40,214 nt of DNA from Pedobacter sp. UBA2067 (GTDB lineage: Bacteria > Bacteroidota > Bacteroidia > Sphingobacteriales > Sphingobacteriaceae). This document shows, in pieces, positions 7,807 to 17,800 of the stretch (positions are counted from its first letter, which is position 1; each line of letters starts with the position of its first letter). Where the stretch lies: the NCBI GenBank assembly GCA_002333205.1, contig DDAD01000162.1, forward strand, positions 72,605-112,818. The letters are read 5' to 3'. The notes under the pieces were generated by a model. That model made no database searches. It saw only the letters and a list, made by a program, of their open reading frames with translations, and was not told where the DNA came from. The translations under genes were made by a program, and so were the position numbers.

Positions 7807-8301
7807 CTATGAATGTGCTGGCTTGTGCATCTTTCTTCTGATCAGGCGATCCAGGTACAGGAGCGCCAGGGCAAGGTCTACCATCAGAAAGATCTTCATG
7901 GACACTGGGCTGAGCAATTGGCTCAGATCCATTCTAATGCTTGCGGTTGGCATCTTAAACTCGCTTCCACTAGGGGTACTGTTTGCCAGAACATAAAAGA
8001 ATATAGCCGCAATGGAGAGGATAAAGAATGCGGCAATACTGTAAATGATCTTGCTATTGACTTTCGTGGTTAGCTTTTTTGGCGCGATTTCCAGCGCTAC
8101 TGCCTCCATGACATTCCTGCTGAAAGACATGGAAGGTTCTTCCAGTTCGTCTGCAGCCATCATGGCATTCAGCTTCAGTAGTTCCTGGTAGCTGCTGGCA
8201 TAACGGTCGTCTGTGGCGATTTTCGCTGCGATGCGATCGCTTTCCGCAGCATCACAGCTACCGTCTATATAATCCCAGATTTCTTCGTCTATTGTTTTCA
8301 T
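7807..8301 (-). CDS. Membrane anti-sigma factor, partner of the upstream ECF sigma
   Basis: The product has 164 residues. The N-terminal 75 residues are an acidic helical domain (EEIWDYIDGSCDAAESDRIAA) like the cytosolic anti-sigma domain, but the zinc-binding HxxxCxxC motif is absent. A membrane helix follows at about residues 86-106 and a second hydrophobic segment near 135-150. The C-terminus is basic. The start codon overlaps the sigma gene stop as ATGA, the usual coupling for sigma and anti-sigma. It should hold the sigma factor at the membrane until an envelope signal frees it. The signal is unknown, and there is no large periplasmic sensor domain. Confidence 0.8.
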   Translation of the reverse strand: MKTIDEEIWDYIDGSCDAAESDRIAAKIATDDRYASSYQELLKLNAMMAADELEEPSMSFSRNVMEAVALEIAPKKLTTKVNSKIIYSIAAFFILSIAAIFFYVLANSTPSGSEFKMPTASIRMDLSQLLSPVSMKIFLMVDLALALLYLDRLIRRKMHKPAHS

Positions 8302-8879
8302 AACAATTCTTTAACTTCATCTTTTAACATAAACTGCAGCTTTTCTTTAAGCCTTGTTCTGGCGCGGTGCAGTTTAACTTTCACGGTATTGGGTTCCATT
8401 TTCAGTGCCTGCCCGATCTCCTCCAGGCTTTGTTCCCCTTTGTAAAAGAGCGTAATAATCGCGGCATCATCCGGCAACAGCTGCTCGATGGCCTGGTTCA
8501 GGTACACATAACCGGAGCGTTGTTCTATGCCGTTTGCCTGATACGATGAGATGTGGTTCTCCAATTGTATGCCACTTTCTTCATCATTGATGGAATCGGT
8601 AAGCAGCCGCTTTTTCCGCAGAAAGGTCATGGCTGTTGTATAGGTAATGGTAAACAGCCAGGTGCTGAACTTGGCGCTTTGTTTAAAAGTTCCCAGCGCG
8701 CGGTATGCCTTAACAAAGGTATCCTGCGCAATCTCTTCTGCATCTTCGCGGTTTTTAGCATAGCGCATGGCCAAAGTAAATACATAACGCTGGTGGCGTT
8801 TTACCAATTCTGCGTAAGAGGAAGTATTTCCTTCCAGAATGGTTGTAATTAATTCGTTATCGCTTAGCTTCTGCTGCAT
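8298..8879 (-). CDS. ECF RNA polymerase sigma factor
   Basis: The product has 193 residues. Region 2 reads RYAKNREDAEEIAQDTFVKA with the core-binding helix and the GTFKQSAKFSTWLFTIT stretch. Region 4 reads LLPDDAAIITLFYKGEQSLE, then EIGQALKMEPNTVKVKLHRA, a normal sigma4 helix-turn-helix. I chose the ATG at 8879 (MQQKLSDNEL), where homology should begin. A longer reading from 8975 would add 32 Cys-rich residues and run into the terminator of the next gene. It is followed by its anti-sigma in a 4-base overlap. Its regulon probably includes its own promoter. Confidence 0.92.
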   Translation of the reverse strand: MQQKLSDNELITTILEGNTSSYAELVKRHQRYVFTLAMRYAKNREDAEEIAQDTFVKAYRALGTFKQSAKFSTWLFTITYTTAMTFLRKKRLLTDSINDEESGIQLENHISSYQANGIEQRSGYVYLNQAIEQLLPDDAAIITLFYKGEQSLEEIGQALKMEPNTVKVKLHRARTRLKEKLQFMLKDEVKELL

Positions 8880-8940
8880 AGTTACCCATAAGACGCGTGA
8901 TGTCCTGATCAGGTTACAGCAATTTAACGATAGTTTGCAG

Positions 8941-8972
8941 CAAAAAAAAAAGGATAGCCTTAAGCTATCCTT
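8941..8972 (-). terminator. Terminator of the DUF6249 gene
   Basis: Minus-strand stem AAGGATAGC and GCTATCCTT with a short loop, followed by a run of nine or more T. It lies 20 bases after the DUF6249 stop and separates that gene from the sigma gene downstream. Confidence 0.8.
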
Positions 8973-8991
8973 CAATCGTTAAATCTGGTTC

Positions 8992-9339
8992 TTATTCTGG
9001 ATGTTTATCTATCCAGTTTTTCTCGATGGCATAAGAGATGATTAAGCCGATGCCACCAAAGATGCCCAGGAAGCCAAAGTATACGGCCACGGATTCTTCT
9101 TCTGTAAGATGATTTAGCTTGGCTACGAATAGGGCTGCGATTAGTCCGATGCCGAGCCCTACAAGCAATAAACCAAACTTGAGGCTAAGAAAAGGCTTTG
9201 GCGCTGCAACACTCTTGCTTAAGCCTGGATCCATGCCACGCTCAATCATGGCCATCTTTTCTTTGTTTGATAAATATCTGATGCCAAACACCATTGCGAA
9301 TGCACCAAGAAACATTGTGATAGGAATTAGTTCTTCCAT
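8992..9339 (-). CDS. DUF6249-type small membrane protein
   Basis: The product has 115 residues. There is an N-terminal membrane helix (residues 3-22), a cytosolic loop with the marked EKMAMIERGMDPGL motif, and two further helices at about 53-72 and 83-103. The KMAMIERGMDP loop is what I associate with this small Bacteroidota family. Members often lie beside ECF sigma/anti-sigma pairs, as here. Function is unknown. It has its own terminator, so it is probably a separate transcript from the sigma operon. The family name is from memory. Confidence 0.72.
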   Translation of the reverse strand: MEELIPITMFLGAFAMVFGIRYLSNKEKMAMIERGMDPGLSKSVAAPKPFLSLKFGLLLVGLGIGLIAALFVAKLNHLTEEESVAVYFGFLGIFGGIGLIISYAIEKNWIDKHPE

Positions 9340-9448
9340 GATATTGTGTGTTAAAAAAGGTTAAAGTAAATGAACTCTTAACAGCTGTTCTGTATACTAA
9401 GACCACATGAATTTTTAACAGGTTACAGGTAGCTCTAAAAATATTACA

Positions 9449-9967
9449 CTAAATAGCAGAGCTGTCCAGGTAGCGTTCCTTGATGATCTGGGTATGGTGC
9501 ATAATATGACCCGCAAGTACAAACAGCAATGCCCGCACACTGATGTCGCGGTTAGAGGCATTGCCCATCTGGTTTAATTCTTCCTCCTGAAGGGATTTGA
9601 ACAGAAACATATTCGAGCGCCTTAACAGCGAGAACTCTTCTGAAAAACTAATCAGGCTGCGGTCGCTGAAATGCGCATTTGCAACGTAGTCATCCTCTTC
9701 AAAGCCGGGTAGTGCTGTCTTTTCACCACGAGCAAAGCAGGTTAAACGATAGGTAAGGATTCGTTCGGTATCGATAATGTGGCCAATCAGTTGTTTGATG
9801 GTCCATTTTCCCGGAGCATAGGCATAGTCGGCCTTTTCAACGAGGTCATTAATGAAATCTGAAAATTCCGTCGCCTGACTTTCCAGGATCTGCAGCACAT
9901 CGCCATCTACATGTTTGATATAGGTCTCTGCCCATACCGGGTATTCACTAGGTTGTGGTCGGTTCAT
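9449..9967 (-). CDS. DinB-superfamily protein (possible thiol transferase or metal-dependent enzyme)
   Basis: The product has 172 residues with the DinB four-helix fold. The three metal-ligand positions are visible: H63 in IGHIIDTERI, and H154 with H158 in AGHIMHHTQI. The W at about 55 (GKWTIKQL) and the R in LTYRLTCFARGE are also typical. DinB-like proteins include bacillithiol or mycothiol S-transferases and many of unknown role; the substrate is not readable here. It starts 20 bases inside the end of the histidine kinase gene, so the two are translationally linked. Confidence 0.85.
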   Translation of the reverse strand: MNRPQPSEYPVWAETYIKHVDGDVLQILESQATEFSDFINDLVEKADYAYAPGKWTIKQLIGHIIDTERILTYRLTCFARGEKTALPGFEEDDYVANAHFSDRSLISFSEEFSLLRRSNMFLFKSLQEEELNQMGNASNRDISVRALLFVLAGHIMHHTQIIKERYLDSSAI

Positions 9968-11159
9968 AGGTTAAACTGCTTTTTAATACAATTCTGAAAG
10001 TGGTACCTTTTCCAAGCTCGGATTCTTTGACGAAGATCTGTCCGCTATGGTAGTTCTGAATGATACGTTTGGTTAAGGAAAGCCCTAATCCCCAGCCGCG
10101 TTTACGGGTGGTATACCCAGGCTGAAACACGGCTTCGAACTTGGAGCGTGGAATACCTTTGCCGGTATCTGTGACATCGATAAAAACCTCTTCTTTGGCG
10201 AGGTGCTCAATGATGTTTACGGTAATCGTGCCCTCATTGCTGATGGCATTGGCAGCGTTCTTTAGCAGGTTCTCGATCACCCAATCGAATAGAGGCACAT
10301 TGAGCAATGCACGTACCTGATCATCTCCGGTTATCTTGAAAGTAATCTTATCTGAGGTCCGTAATTTGAAATAATCTACAAAGTTGCTGATGACTACATG
10401 CACGACGTGATCTTCCAGGATCGGTTTGGATCCAATCTTGGAGAAGCGGTCGGTGATTACCTCAAGCCGCTTGATATCATTTTCCATCTCTTCAATGAGC
10501 GGATCATTTTCTGCATTGAAACGTGCTTTCATGAGCTCTACCCAGGCCATCAAGGAAGATATTGGTGTACCCAGCTGGTGTGCTGTTTCCTTGGCCATAC
10601 CTACCCAAACCTGGTCCTGTTCTGCTTTACGTGCAGAACTGAAAGCCACATAGGCGGTAATCAGGAACAAGGCAATCACGCCAAGCTGTATGTAAGGGAA
10701 ATAACGGAGCTGTGTAAGAATGAAGGAGTCTTTATAATAGACGAGCATGTTCTCGCCCATGTAGTTGATGGGTAATGGCGCATGCTGTTCTTTCATACGC
10801 CTCAACTCGCGTTGGAAATAGGCAGGGTCGTATGTGGCATCCGACTCCGCATTCATGTAGTTGGTCTTGGTGCTGTCGAGCCGCAGGTAGGTCATGATCT
10901 TTGTGCCCGTGGTATCGGTGAGGATCACCGGCACTTTACTGCTTTGTATAATCATGTTCAGTACATCCGCGTAGCGTACATCATCGAAGATCTCGGAAGA
11001 CTTTTCGGTACCTTTAACCCAGAGTTCAAATTGGATTTTTTCTTCCCGCTCCATCTTCTTGACGAAAAAGTCGGAATAGAATACAGATGCCGTTCCAATA
11101 ACGATGGCAAAAACAAGGAGAAAGATCTTCCAGCGGCGTTTCTTTTCGTAAGGATTCAT
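9948..11159 (-). CDS. Orphan membrane sensor histidine kinase (HQLGTP type)
   Basis: The product has 403 residues. There is a membrane helix at about residues 10-28, a periplasmic sensor region of about 130 residues, and a second helix near 155-175. The H-box AKETAHQLGTPISSLMAW has the phosphorylated His at about 194. Then come the N-box NLLKNAANAI, the G1 box DTGKGIP and the G2 box GWGLGLSLTKRI. The residue after the His is Gln, not the usual Glu or Asp, a variant I know from Bacteroidota kinases. No HAMP domain is evident. No response regulator gene is next to it; the only partner is the overlapping DinB-fold gene. I chose the ATG at 11159; a TTG at 11201 lies in the promoter region. Confidence 0.9.
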   Translation of the reverse strand: MNPYEKKRRWKIFLLVFAIVIGTASVFYSDFFVKKMEREEKIQFELWVKGTEKSSEIFDDVRYADVLNMIIQSSKVPVILTDTTGTKIMTYLRLDSTKTNYMNAESDATYDPAYFQRELRRMKEQHAPLPINYMGENMLVYYKDSFILTQLRYFPYIQLGVIALFLITAYVAFSSARKAEQDQVWVGMAKETAHQLGTPISSLMAWVELMKARFNAENDPLIEEMENDIKRLEVITDRFSKIGSKPILEDHVVHVVISNFVDYFKLRTSDKITFKITGDDQVRALLNVPLFDWVIENLLKNAANAISNEGTITVNIIEHLAKEEVFIDVTDTGKGIPRSKFEAVFQPGYTTRKRGWGLGLSLTKRIIQNYHSGQIFVKESELGKGTTFRIVLKSSLTYEPTTT

Positions 11160-11187
11160 AGGATAGAAACGCAAATTACAAATTATA

Positions 11188-11195
11188 TATCTTTG
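11188..11195 (+). promoter_or_regulatory. -7 box of the gltX promoter
   Basis: TATCTTTG matches TAnnTTTG exactly and ends 10 bases before the gltX ATG. The whole divergent spacer with the kinase gene is only 46 bases, so the two promoters must overlap. Confidence 0.6.
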
Positions 11196-11205
11196 CAACA
11201 CAGTT

Positions 11206-12711
11206 ATGGAAAAGAAAGTAAGAGTAAGATTTGCTCCAAGTCCGACCGGAGGACTTCATTTAGGTGGTGTACGTACCGCCCTGTTTAACTATTTGTTTGC
11301 CAGGCAACATAAAGGAACCTTTATTTTGAGGGTTGAGGATACGGATCAAACGCGCTTTGTACCCGGCGCTGAAGAATATATTGCGTCCTGTTTGGCATGG
11401 TGCGGTTTGACGCCGGATGAAAGTCCTGATTTGGGTGGGCCTTTTGCGCCTTACCGTCAAAGTGAACGCAAGGCAAGTTACCGGCAATATGCTGAGCAGC
11501 TGGTTTCTAGCGGACATGCGTACTATGCTTTCGATACTCCTGAGGAACTTGATGCAAAACGCAAGGCAGCGCCGAATTTCCTTTACGGACAGGCCACAAG
11601 GATGGAAATGCGTAACTCCCTGACTTTGGATGCCGCAGCGGTACAAGCATTATTGGATGAGAACACCCCGCATGTGGTGCGCATCAAAATTCCTGAAAAC
11701 GAAACGGTTTCATTCCATGACCTGATCAGAGGCCACGTAAGTTTCGATACTAACCTGATTGATGACAAAGTTTTGCTGAAAGCAGATGGCATGCCGACCT
11801 ATCACCTGGCTGTTGTTGCGGATGACCGTGCAATGGAGATCTCACATGTTTTCAGAGGTGAAGAATGGTTGCCTTCTGCACCGATACATATTCTGCTATG
11901 GAGATACCTGGGCTGGGAAGATGAAATGCCGGCATGGGTGCATTTACCTTTAATCCTTAAACCAGATGGCAATGGAAAATTAAGTAAGCGCGATGGCGAC
12001 AGACTTGGTTTCCCGGTATACGCGCAAAACTGGACAGATCCTAAGACTGGTGATCTTACCAAAGGATTCCGTGAGCTTGGCTTTATGCCAGAGGCATTTG
12101 TGAATCTACTGGCCATGCTGGGTTGGAATGATGGTACCGATCAGGAGATCTTTAGTCTGGACGAACTGGTAGAAAAGTTCTCGCTGGAACGCATCTCCAA
12201 AGCTGGTGCGAAGTTCGACTACGAAAAAGCGAAATGGTATAACCATGAGTGGATTAAAAGGACACCTGCTATCACGCTGGCACCTGCAGTAAAAGCTGCT
12301 CTGGCTAGCGCAGGCCTTGAAATTACGGATGATGAAAATTTACACACTGTAATTGAGCTTGTTAAAGATAGATGTAATATTATCTCTGATTTTGTCACAC
12401 AATCTGGCTACTTCTTTGTTGCTCCTAAGGAATATGACGTGGCATCGGTAAAGCCGAAGTGGAACGAGCAGAAAACAGCATTCTTTGAAGCTTATGCAGA
12501 CAGTCCGATGGAAGGTACTGCACAGGAGCTTGAAGCGGAATTTAAGGCACTTGCAGCAGCGCACCAGTTAAAACCAGGTGAACTAATGTTGCCTTTTCGT
12601 GTGATGCTTGTAGGCGGTAAGTTCGGGCCGGGCGTATTTGACATTGCCATTCTATTAGGTAAAACAGAAGTAAAGAACAGAATAAAAGCGGCAGTAGCGG
12701 CGTTCATTTAA
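11206..12711 (+). CDS. gltX: Glutamyl-tRNA synthetase
   Basis: The product has 501 residues and charges tRNA-Glu with glutamate. The HIGH-type motif is APSPTGGLHLGGVRTALFNY (residues 10-29). The KMSKS-type motif is KLSKRDG at about residue 257. The Rossmann core contains FRGEEWLPSAPIHILL and the C-terminal anticodon-binding helical domain is complete. Length is normal. Because glnS is also present (23429-25090), this enzyme is probably a discriminating GluRS rather than one that charges tRNA-Gln for GatCAB; that is inference. The next gene starts 9 bases downstream. Confidence 0.97.
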   Translation: MEKKVRVRFAPSPTGGLHLGGVRTALFNYLFARQHKGTFILRVEDTDQTRFVPGAEEYIASCLAWCGLTPDESPDLGGPFAPYRQSERKASYRQYAEQLVSSGHAYYAFDTPEELDAKRKAAPNFLYGQATRMEMRNSLTLDAAAVQALLDENTPHVVRIKIPENETVSFHDLIRGHVSFDTNLIDDKVLLKADGMPTYHLAVVADDRAMEISHVFRGEEWLPSAPIHILLWRYLGWEDEMPAWVHLPLILKPDGNGKLSKRDGDRLGFPVYAQNWTDPKTGDLTKGFRELGFMPEAFVNLLAMLGWNDGTDQEIFSLDELVEKFSLERISKAGAKFDYEKAKWYNHEWIKRTPAITLAPAVKAALASAGLEITDDENLHTVIELVKDRCNIISDFVTQSGYFFVAPKEYDVASVKPKWNEQKTAFFEAYADSPMEGTAQELEAEFKALAAAHQLKPGELMLPFRVMLVGGKFGPGVFDIAILLGKTEVKNRIKAAVAAFI

Positions 12712-12720
12712 AAAACAACT

Positions 12721-13566
12721 ATGCAATGGTTCGGTAAAGGAAGCGGAAATGTAGATGACAGACGTGGTATGGGCGGAGGCGCTGCCATTGGCGGCATCGG
12801 CGGTATTGTGCTTGTTGTACTCGGACTATTGTTTGGTCAGGATTTTAGTGGACTGGTGAGTCAGTTGCCAATTGGCAATCAGGCAGTCGTAGAAGGTCGT
12901 AAAGGTGTGCCCGAAGATGCCGCAGGGCGCTGGGCATCCAACGTGTTGGCGTCTACAGAGATGGTTTGGACGGCGAAGTTTGAAGAGATGGGCCGTCAGT
13001 ATGAACCTCCTGTCCTTACGCTATTTGAGAATGGTGTTTCCACCAGCTGTGGGAACGCCAGTTCTGCTGTAGGGCCTTTTTACTGTCCTGCAGATCGGCA
13101 TGTGTACCTGGATTTAAGTTTCTACAATGAGCTGAATAACCGCTTTGGTGCATCGGGTGACTTTGCAAATGCCTACGTCATTGCGCATGAAGTGGGGCAT
13201 CACATACAGACCTTGCTGGGAATTTCCCAGAAGATGGATCGTTACCGCTCCCAGCTTTCGGAGGTGGAATTTAACAAGCTATCGGTGAAGCTTGAACTTC
13301 AGGCAGACTTCTTCGCAGGGGTCTGGGCGCATGATGCGCAGAAGCTTGGTCCGGATTTGTTTAAGCTCGAAGCCGGTGATATTGAAGAAGCACTGAATGC
13401 AGCAAACGCCATCGGCGACGATAAGCTGCAGCGACAGGCGCAGGGTGAAGTAAAGCCAGATACCTTTACCCATGGTACATCTGCACAACGTATGACTTGG
13501 TTTAAGAAGGGGTTTGAAACTGGGGATATGAGCCAGGGAGATACCTTCAATTCCGATCAGTTGTAG
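12721..13566 (+). CDS. YpfJ-family neutral zinc metallopeptidase
   Basis: The product has 281 residues. It opens with QWFGKGSGNVDDRRG and a Gly-rich stretch, then one membrane helix (about residues 22-40). The rest is the putative neutral zinc metallopeptidase domain: a PFYCPADRHVYLDLSFY motif, the zinc site HEVGHHIQ at about residue 156, and ELQADFFAGVWAH, where the Glu is the likely third ligand. A Cys pair (SCGN and FYCPAD) is conserved in the family. The protease faces the periplasm by topology; its substrates are unknown. It lies 9 bases after gltX and is probably on the same transcript. Confidence 0.9.
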   Translation: MQWFGKGSGNVDDRRGMGGGAAIGGIGGIVLVVLGLLFGQDFSGLVSQLPIGNQAVVEGRKGVPEDAAGRWASNVLASTEMVWTAKFEEMGRQYEPPVLTLFENGVSTSCGNASSAVGPFYCPADRHVYLDLSFYNELNNRFGASGDFANAYVIAHEVGHHIQTLLGISQKMDRYRSQLSEVEFNKLSVKLELQADFFAGVWAHDAQKLGPDLFKLEAGDIEEALNAANAIGDDKLQRQAQGEVKPDTFTHGTSAQRMTWFKKGFETGDMSQGDTFNSDQL

Positions 13567-13678
13567 ATATAAATGCCAGACAACTAAGATTTTACTTTAA
13601 CATTATAGCATAACATACAAAGTTGTATAACTTGCCTAAAAAAATATACAGCTGCCTTTAAGGCTTACTTATAAAAGA

Positions 13679-14803
13679 ATGATTCTAATCGTAGATGACA
13701 CCCCGGAGAACTTGATATCGTTAAAAAAAGTTCTTGAAAAACATGATTTTGAAGTTGATACCGCCTCTTCAGGAGAAGAAGCCCTGAGAAAGGTACTCCG
13801 AAATGAATATGTTTTGATCATCCTAGATGTACAAATGCCGGGGATGGATGGGTTTGAAGTTGCTGAAGCCATCTCGGGTTACAGCAAGGCCAAAGAAACA
13901 GCCATCATCTTCCTTTCTGCTGCAAATACGGAAACCAGGTTTATTACCAAAGGCTATTCTTCCGGAGGCCTGGATTATATTACCAAACCGGTAGATATGA
14001 GCGTCTTGCTGCTTAAGGTGAAGACCTTTTACCGGATATACGAACAAAGTAGAAAGCTGATTGAAATTCAAACCGCCTTATTGGAGGAGATTGAATACCG
14101 TAAACAAGCGGAATATAAAAAAGACGAATTCATCAGTATTGCGAGTCACGAGCTTAAAACACCTTTGACCAGTGTAAAAGGCTATGTTCAGCTGTTGGAG
14201 CGAAGCATTGATAAAGGCGATGTGGATACCGTTAAGAAGCATCTTCATAAGGCACAAACGCAACTTGAAAAGCTAAATAACCTTATTGCAGACCTGCTGG
14301 ACATCTCTAAGATCGAAAGCGGTAAGCTCAAATTCAATAAACAAAACTTCCTTATTTGCGATCTGCTCAAGAACATTGTTGAGGTAATGGCGCAATCATT
14401 TCCAGATTATAAAATTACCGTCAACGGCACTGCATCACAATGTGTATATGGTGATGAAATGCGGATTGAACAGGTCATAATCAATTTCCTGACGAACGCC
14501 ATCAAGTATTCTCCGGGTACAAGTGAGGTCATGATCAATGTACGGGAAGAGAACGACCATCTCTATGTTGGCGTACGTGATTACGGTATCGGCATTGCAC
14601 CAGACCAACAGAAAAACCTGTTTGAAAAGTTTTACCGTGTAGAAGAAACGGCACTTCATTTTCAAGGTTTGGGAATTGGTTTGTATATTTCTGCGGAGAT
14701 CATCAGAAGGCATGGCGGTAAAGTTGGCGTAGAGAGTACCATCGGTGAAGGCTCCGAGTTTTACTTTGAGATACCTTTCAACGCCCCTTCAGAAATTGAT
14801 TAA
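13679..14803 (+). CDS. Receiver-histidine kinase fusion, first gene of the signalling island
   Basis: The product has 374 residues and no membrane segment. Residues 1-120 are a receiver with D6/D7, phosphoacceptor D50 (IILDVQMPG), S98-type hydroxyl (FLSAAN) and K in YITKPVD. A coiled linker leads to HisKA with H157 in SIASHELKTPLTSVKGY. The ATPase domain has the N-box NFLTNAIKYS, DYGIGI, FEKFYRVE and GLGIGLYISAEI. This layout lets the kinase be controlled by phosphorylation of its own N-terminal receiver, so it can be a second step of a relay. It lies 14 bases upstream of the large hybrid kinase. No clear promoter was found in the 112 bases before it. Confidence 0.93.
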   Translation: MILIVDDTPENLISLKKVLEKHDFEVDTASSGEEALRKVLRNEYVLIILDVQMPGMDGFEVAEAISGYSKAKETAIIFLSAANTETRFITKGYSSGGLDYITKPVDMSVLLLKVKTFYRIYEQSRKLIEIQTALLEEIEYRKQAEYKKDEFISIASHELKTPLTSVKGYVQLLERSIDKGDVDTVKKHLHKAQTQLEKLNNLIADLLDISKIESGKLKFNKQNFLICDLLKNIVEVMAQSFPDYKITVNGTASQCVYGDEMRIEQVIINFLTNAIKYSPGTSEVMINVREENDHLYVGVRDYGIGIAPDQQKNLFEKFYRVEETALHFQGLGIGLYISAEIIRRHGGKVGVESTIGEGSEFYFEIPFNAPSEID

Positions 14804-14817
14804 TATTTAACTTTATT

Positions 14818-17800
14818 ATGCAGAAATCACTAAAAAACAACCTTCAGGTCGGTTTAGGTCTGTCTCTATTAATCTTATTTATCACATCACTCGCTTCTTT
14901 TATAAGCATACGAAATCTGGTTAAAAGCTCTGAACTTGTTGCCCATAGCAATGAGGTGATCTTTAAAACCAATCAGATTATTTCTCATCTGAAAGATGCG
15001 GAAACCGGTCAGCGGGGCTATCTGCTTACCGGGGAAGGCGTGTTTCTTGAGCCAACCAACGGTGCAAAAGCGAAAGCACTGGACCTGATTAACGAGGTTG
15101 CTGCAGAGACGAAGGATAACCCTTTTCAGCAGAAGAACCTGGAAAAGCTTCATGGTATTGTAGACCGCCGGCTGGATATGATTATGCGCCTTATTGAGGT
15201 AAGGACAAAGGGTGGCGACATTAGTGTGAATGCCCTGCTCGAAGGTAAGGATCTTATGGATGAAGCCAGGTCGATCATCAAAATGATGCAGGCTGAGGAA
15301 AATAGAATCCTGAAGTCGCGTACGGAAGAGCTAAATAAGTTTGCAGGTTATACGCCTATTCTGATCATTATTGCTGCGCTGATTTCCATCTTCATCACCA
15401 TCTACTTTTACCGTAAAGTTTACAAGGACTATTATGCCAAAATGGAACTGCAACGGGCCCTGGAAGAGAAGAACAAGGAAATTGATTACCGTATTGGGGT
15501 AATCAGGGACTTAGCCGGTCAGATTTCGTCAGGTAATTACGACATCCGCCTGGACGATCAGCAGACCGATGGTTTGGGTAGCCTGACGGGGCATTTGAAT
15601 GCCATGGCGGAGTCTCTGAAAAAATCTTTCACCCTTCTGGAAGAAAAAGAATGGCAACAGGCTGGCATTGCAACGCTAAATGATAAAATGGTTGGCGAGA
15701 AAACAGTAGCCCAACTAACCAGTGATGTTCTTGAAAATATTGTTGAGCATACGGACAGCCAGGTTGCAGCCTTTTATTTGTTTGAACATAAGGAATTACA
15801 CCTGGTAAGCAGCTTTGCCCTTGAAGGAGGACATGCTAAAGCCAAGGTTAACATCGGCGAAGGATTGGTTGGCCAGGTGGCCGACTCTGGAAAGCTAATG
15901 GTCCTGAATGATATACCACAAGATGAGCTTACGATTAGCTATACCTCTGGTGCAACTGCAGCCCGGCATGTAGTTGCGGTTCCGGTTTACCGCGATAGGG
16001 TGCTGATCGGGGTGATGGAATTTGGCTCATTAAGGGCTTACTCGCCACAGCATCTTGACTTCCTGAAAAACGTATCACATAATATCGGTATCGCCATCCA
16101 TGTTTCTCAAAACAGGAAAAAGCTACAGGAATTCCTGGAAGAAACACAGGCACAGGCTGAAGAACTACAGGCACAACATAGCGAGTTAGAAGGATTGAAC
16201 GCTGAACTGGAGGCGCAATCGCAGAAAATACAAACTTCAGAAGAAGAACTTCGCGTGCAGCAGGAAGAGCTGTTGCAAAGCAACCAGGAACTTGAAGAGC
16301 GTACGAGCCTGCTGGAAGAAAAGAACCAGATGATACAGGAGCGTCACCGCGACATTCAGCTTAAGGCAGAACAACTGGAGCAAAGCACCAAGTATAAGTC
16401 GGAATTCCTGGCCAATATGTCCCACGAGTTGCGTACGCCATTGAATTCCATTTTATTGCTTTCCAAGTTAATGTCCGAGAATAATGATCTCGACAAAGAG
16501 TACATCGAGTATGCGGAGGTAATCCAGAGCTCCGGTCAGGGGCTACTTGGCCTAATCGATGAAATACTTGACTTGTCCAAGATTGAAGCCGGTAAAATGA
16601 AGCTGGAGTTTGCGGATGTAAGCATTGGTGAAGTTGCAACCGACATGCGCTCATTGTTTAACCCACTTGCTAAAAATAAACAGCTGGATCTGCTTGTAGA
16701 GCTTGATAAAGACGTAAAAACGTTGAATACCGACAAGATGCGTTTAGAGCAGGTGCTGAAAAACCTGCTTTCCAATGCCATCAAGTTCACCACACAAGGT
16801 GAAGTTCGCCTGAGCATTTCTAAAGATGAAAGTGGGCGGAACATCCTGTTTAAGGTGACGGATACCGGTATTGGTATTCCTGAGAACAAACAAAGCCTGA
16901 TCTTTGAAGCCTTTCAACAGGCAGACGGTTCTACCCGCAGAAAATACGGCGGTACAGGCCTCGGATTATCCATCAGCCGAGAGCTTGCTAAGCTGCTGGG
17001 CGGTGAGATCGAGCTGACCAGCAAAGAAAATATTGGAAGCGAGTTTACGCTTTCGTTACCGATTGATCGTACAGCAGAAGCAGAAGAACCATCATTCGCT
17101 GAACCCGTAGTCATTAGGCAGGTTTATCCGGAGAAAGTGGCAGAAGCAGTACCTGAACGGTATACCGTGCTCAATATTCCAAAGGATGTTGAAGACGACC
17201 GGGAGGATATCAAGCAGGGCGATAAGGTGATTCTGATCATTGAAGATGATACCAACTTCGCAAAGACACTGCTAAACTTTACACGCAAGCGTGATTACAA
17301 AGGTATTGTTGCCGTACGTGGTGATGTTGGTATTGAACTAGCCAACCACTACAAACCACTTGCAATTCTGCTGGACATCCAACTGCCGGTGAAAGATGGA
17401 TGGCAAGTGATGGAAGAGCTGAAAAGCAATCCGGCTACACGCCCAATCCCGGTGCACATCATGTCATCCATGGAAGTGAAGAAAGAAAGCTTACTTCGGG
17501 GTGCAATTGATTTCATCAATAAACCAGTAGCACTGGAGCACATGAGCCAGATCTTCCAGAAGCTGGAACATGCGCTAAGCAGACATCCTAAAAAGGTGCT
17601 CATTGTAGAAGAAAATCGCCAGCACGCAGAAGCGCTGAATTACTTCCTGAGTAATTATAACATACAGACTCAGGTGGCCAACAACGTGACCGAAAGTATT
17701 GGTGCGCTGAGTAAGCAAGAAGTAGATTGCGTAATCCTGGATATGGGTGTACCAGATACAAATGCTTACGATACACTGGAAACCATCAAGAAAACGAGAG

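Noticed and set aside
10782..11288. 168-codon plus-strand ORF opposite the sensor kinase
   Set aside because: It is antisense to a complete histidine kinase, covers the divergent promoter region and ends inside gltX in another frame.
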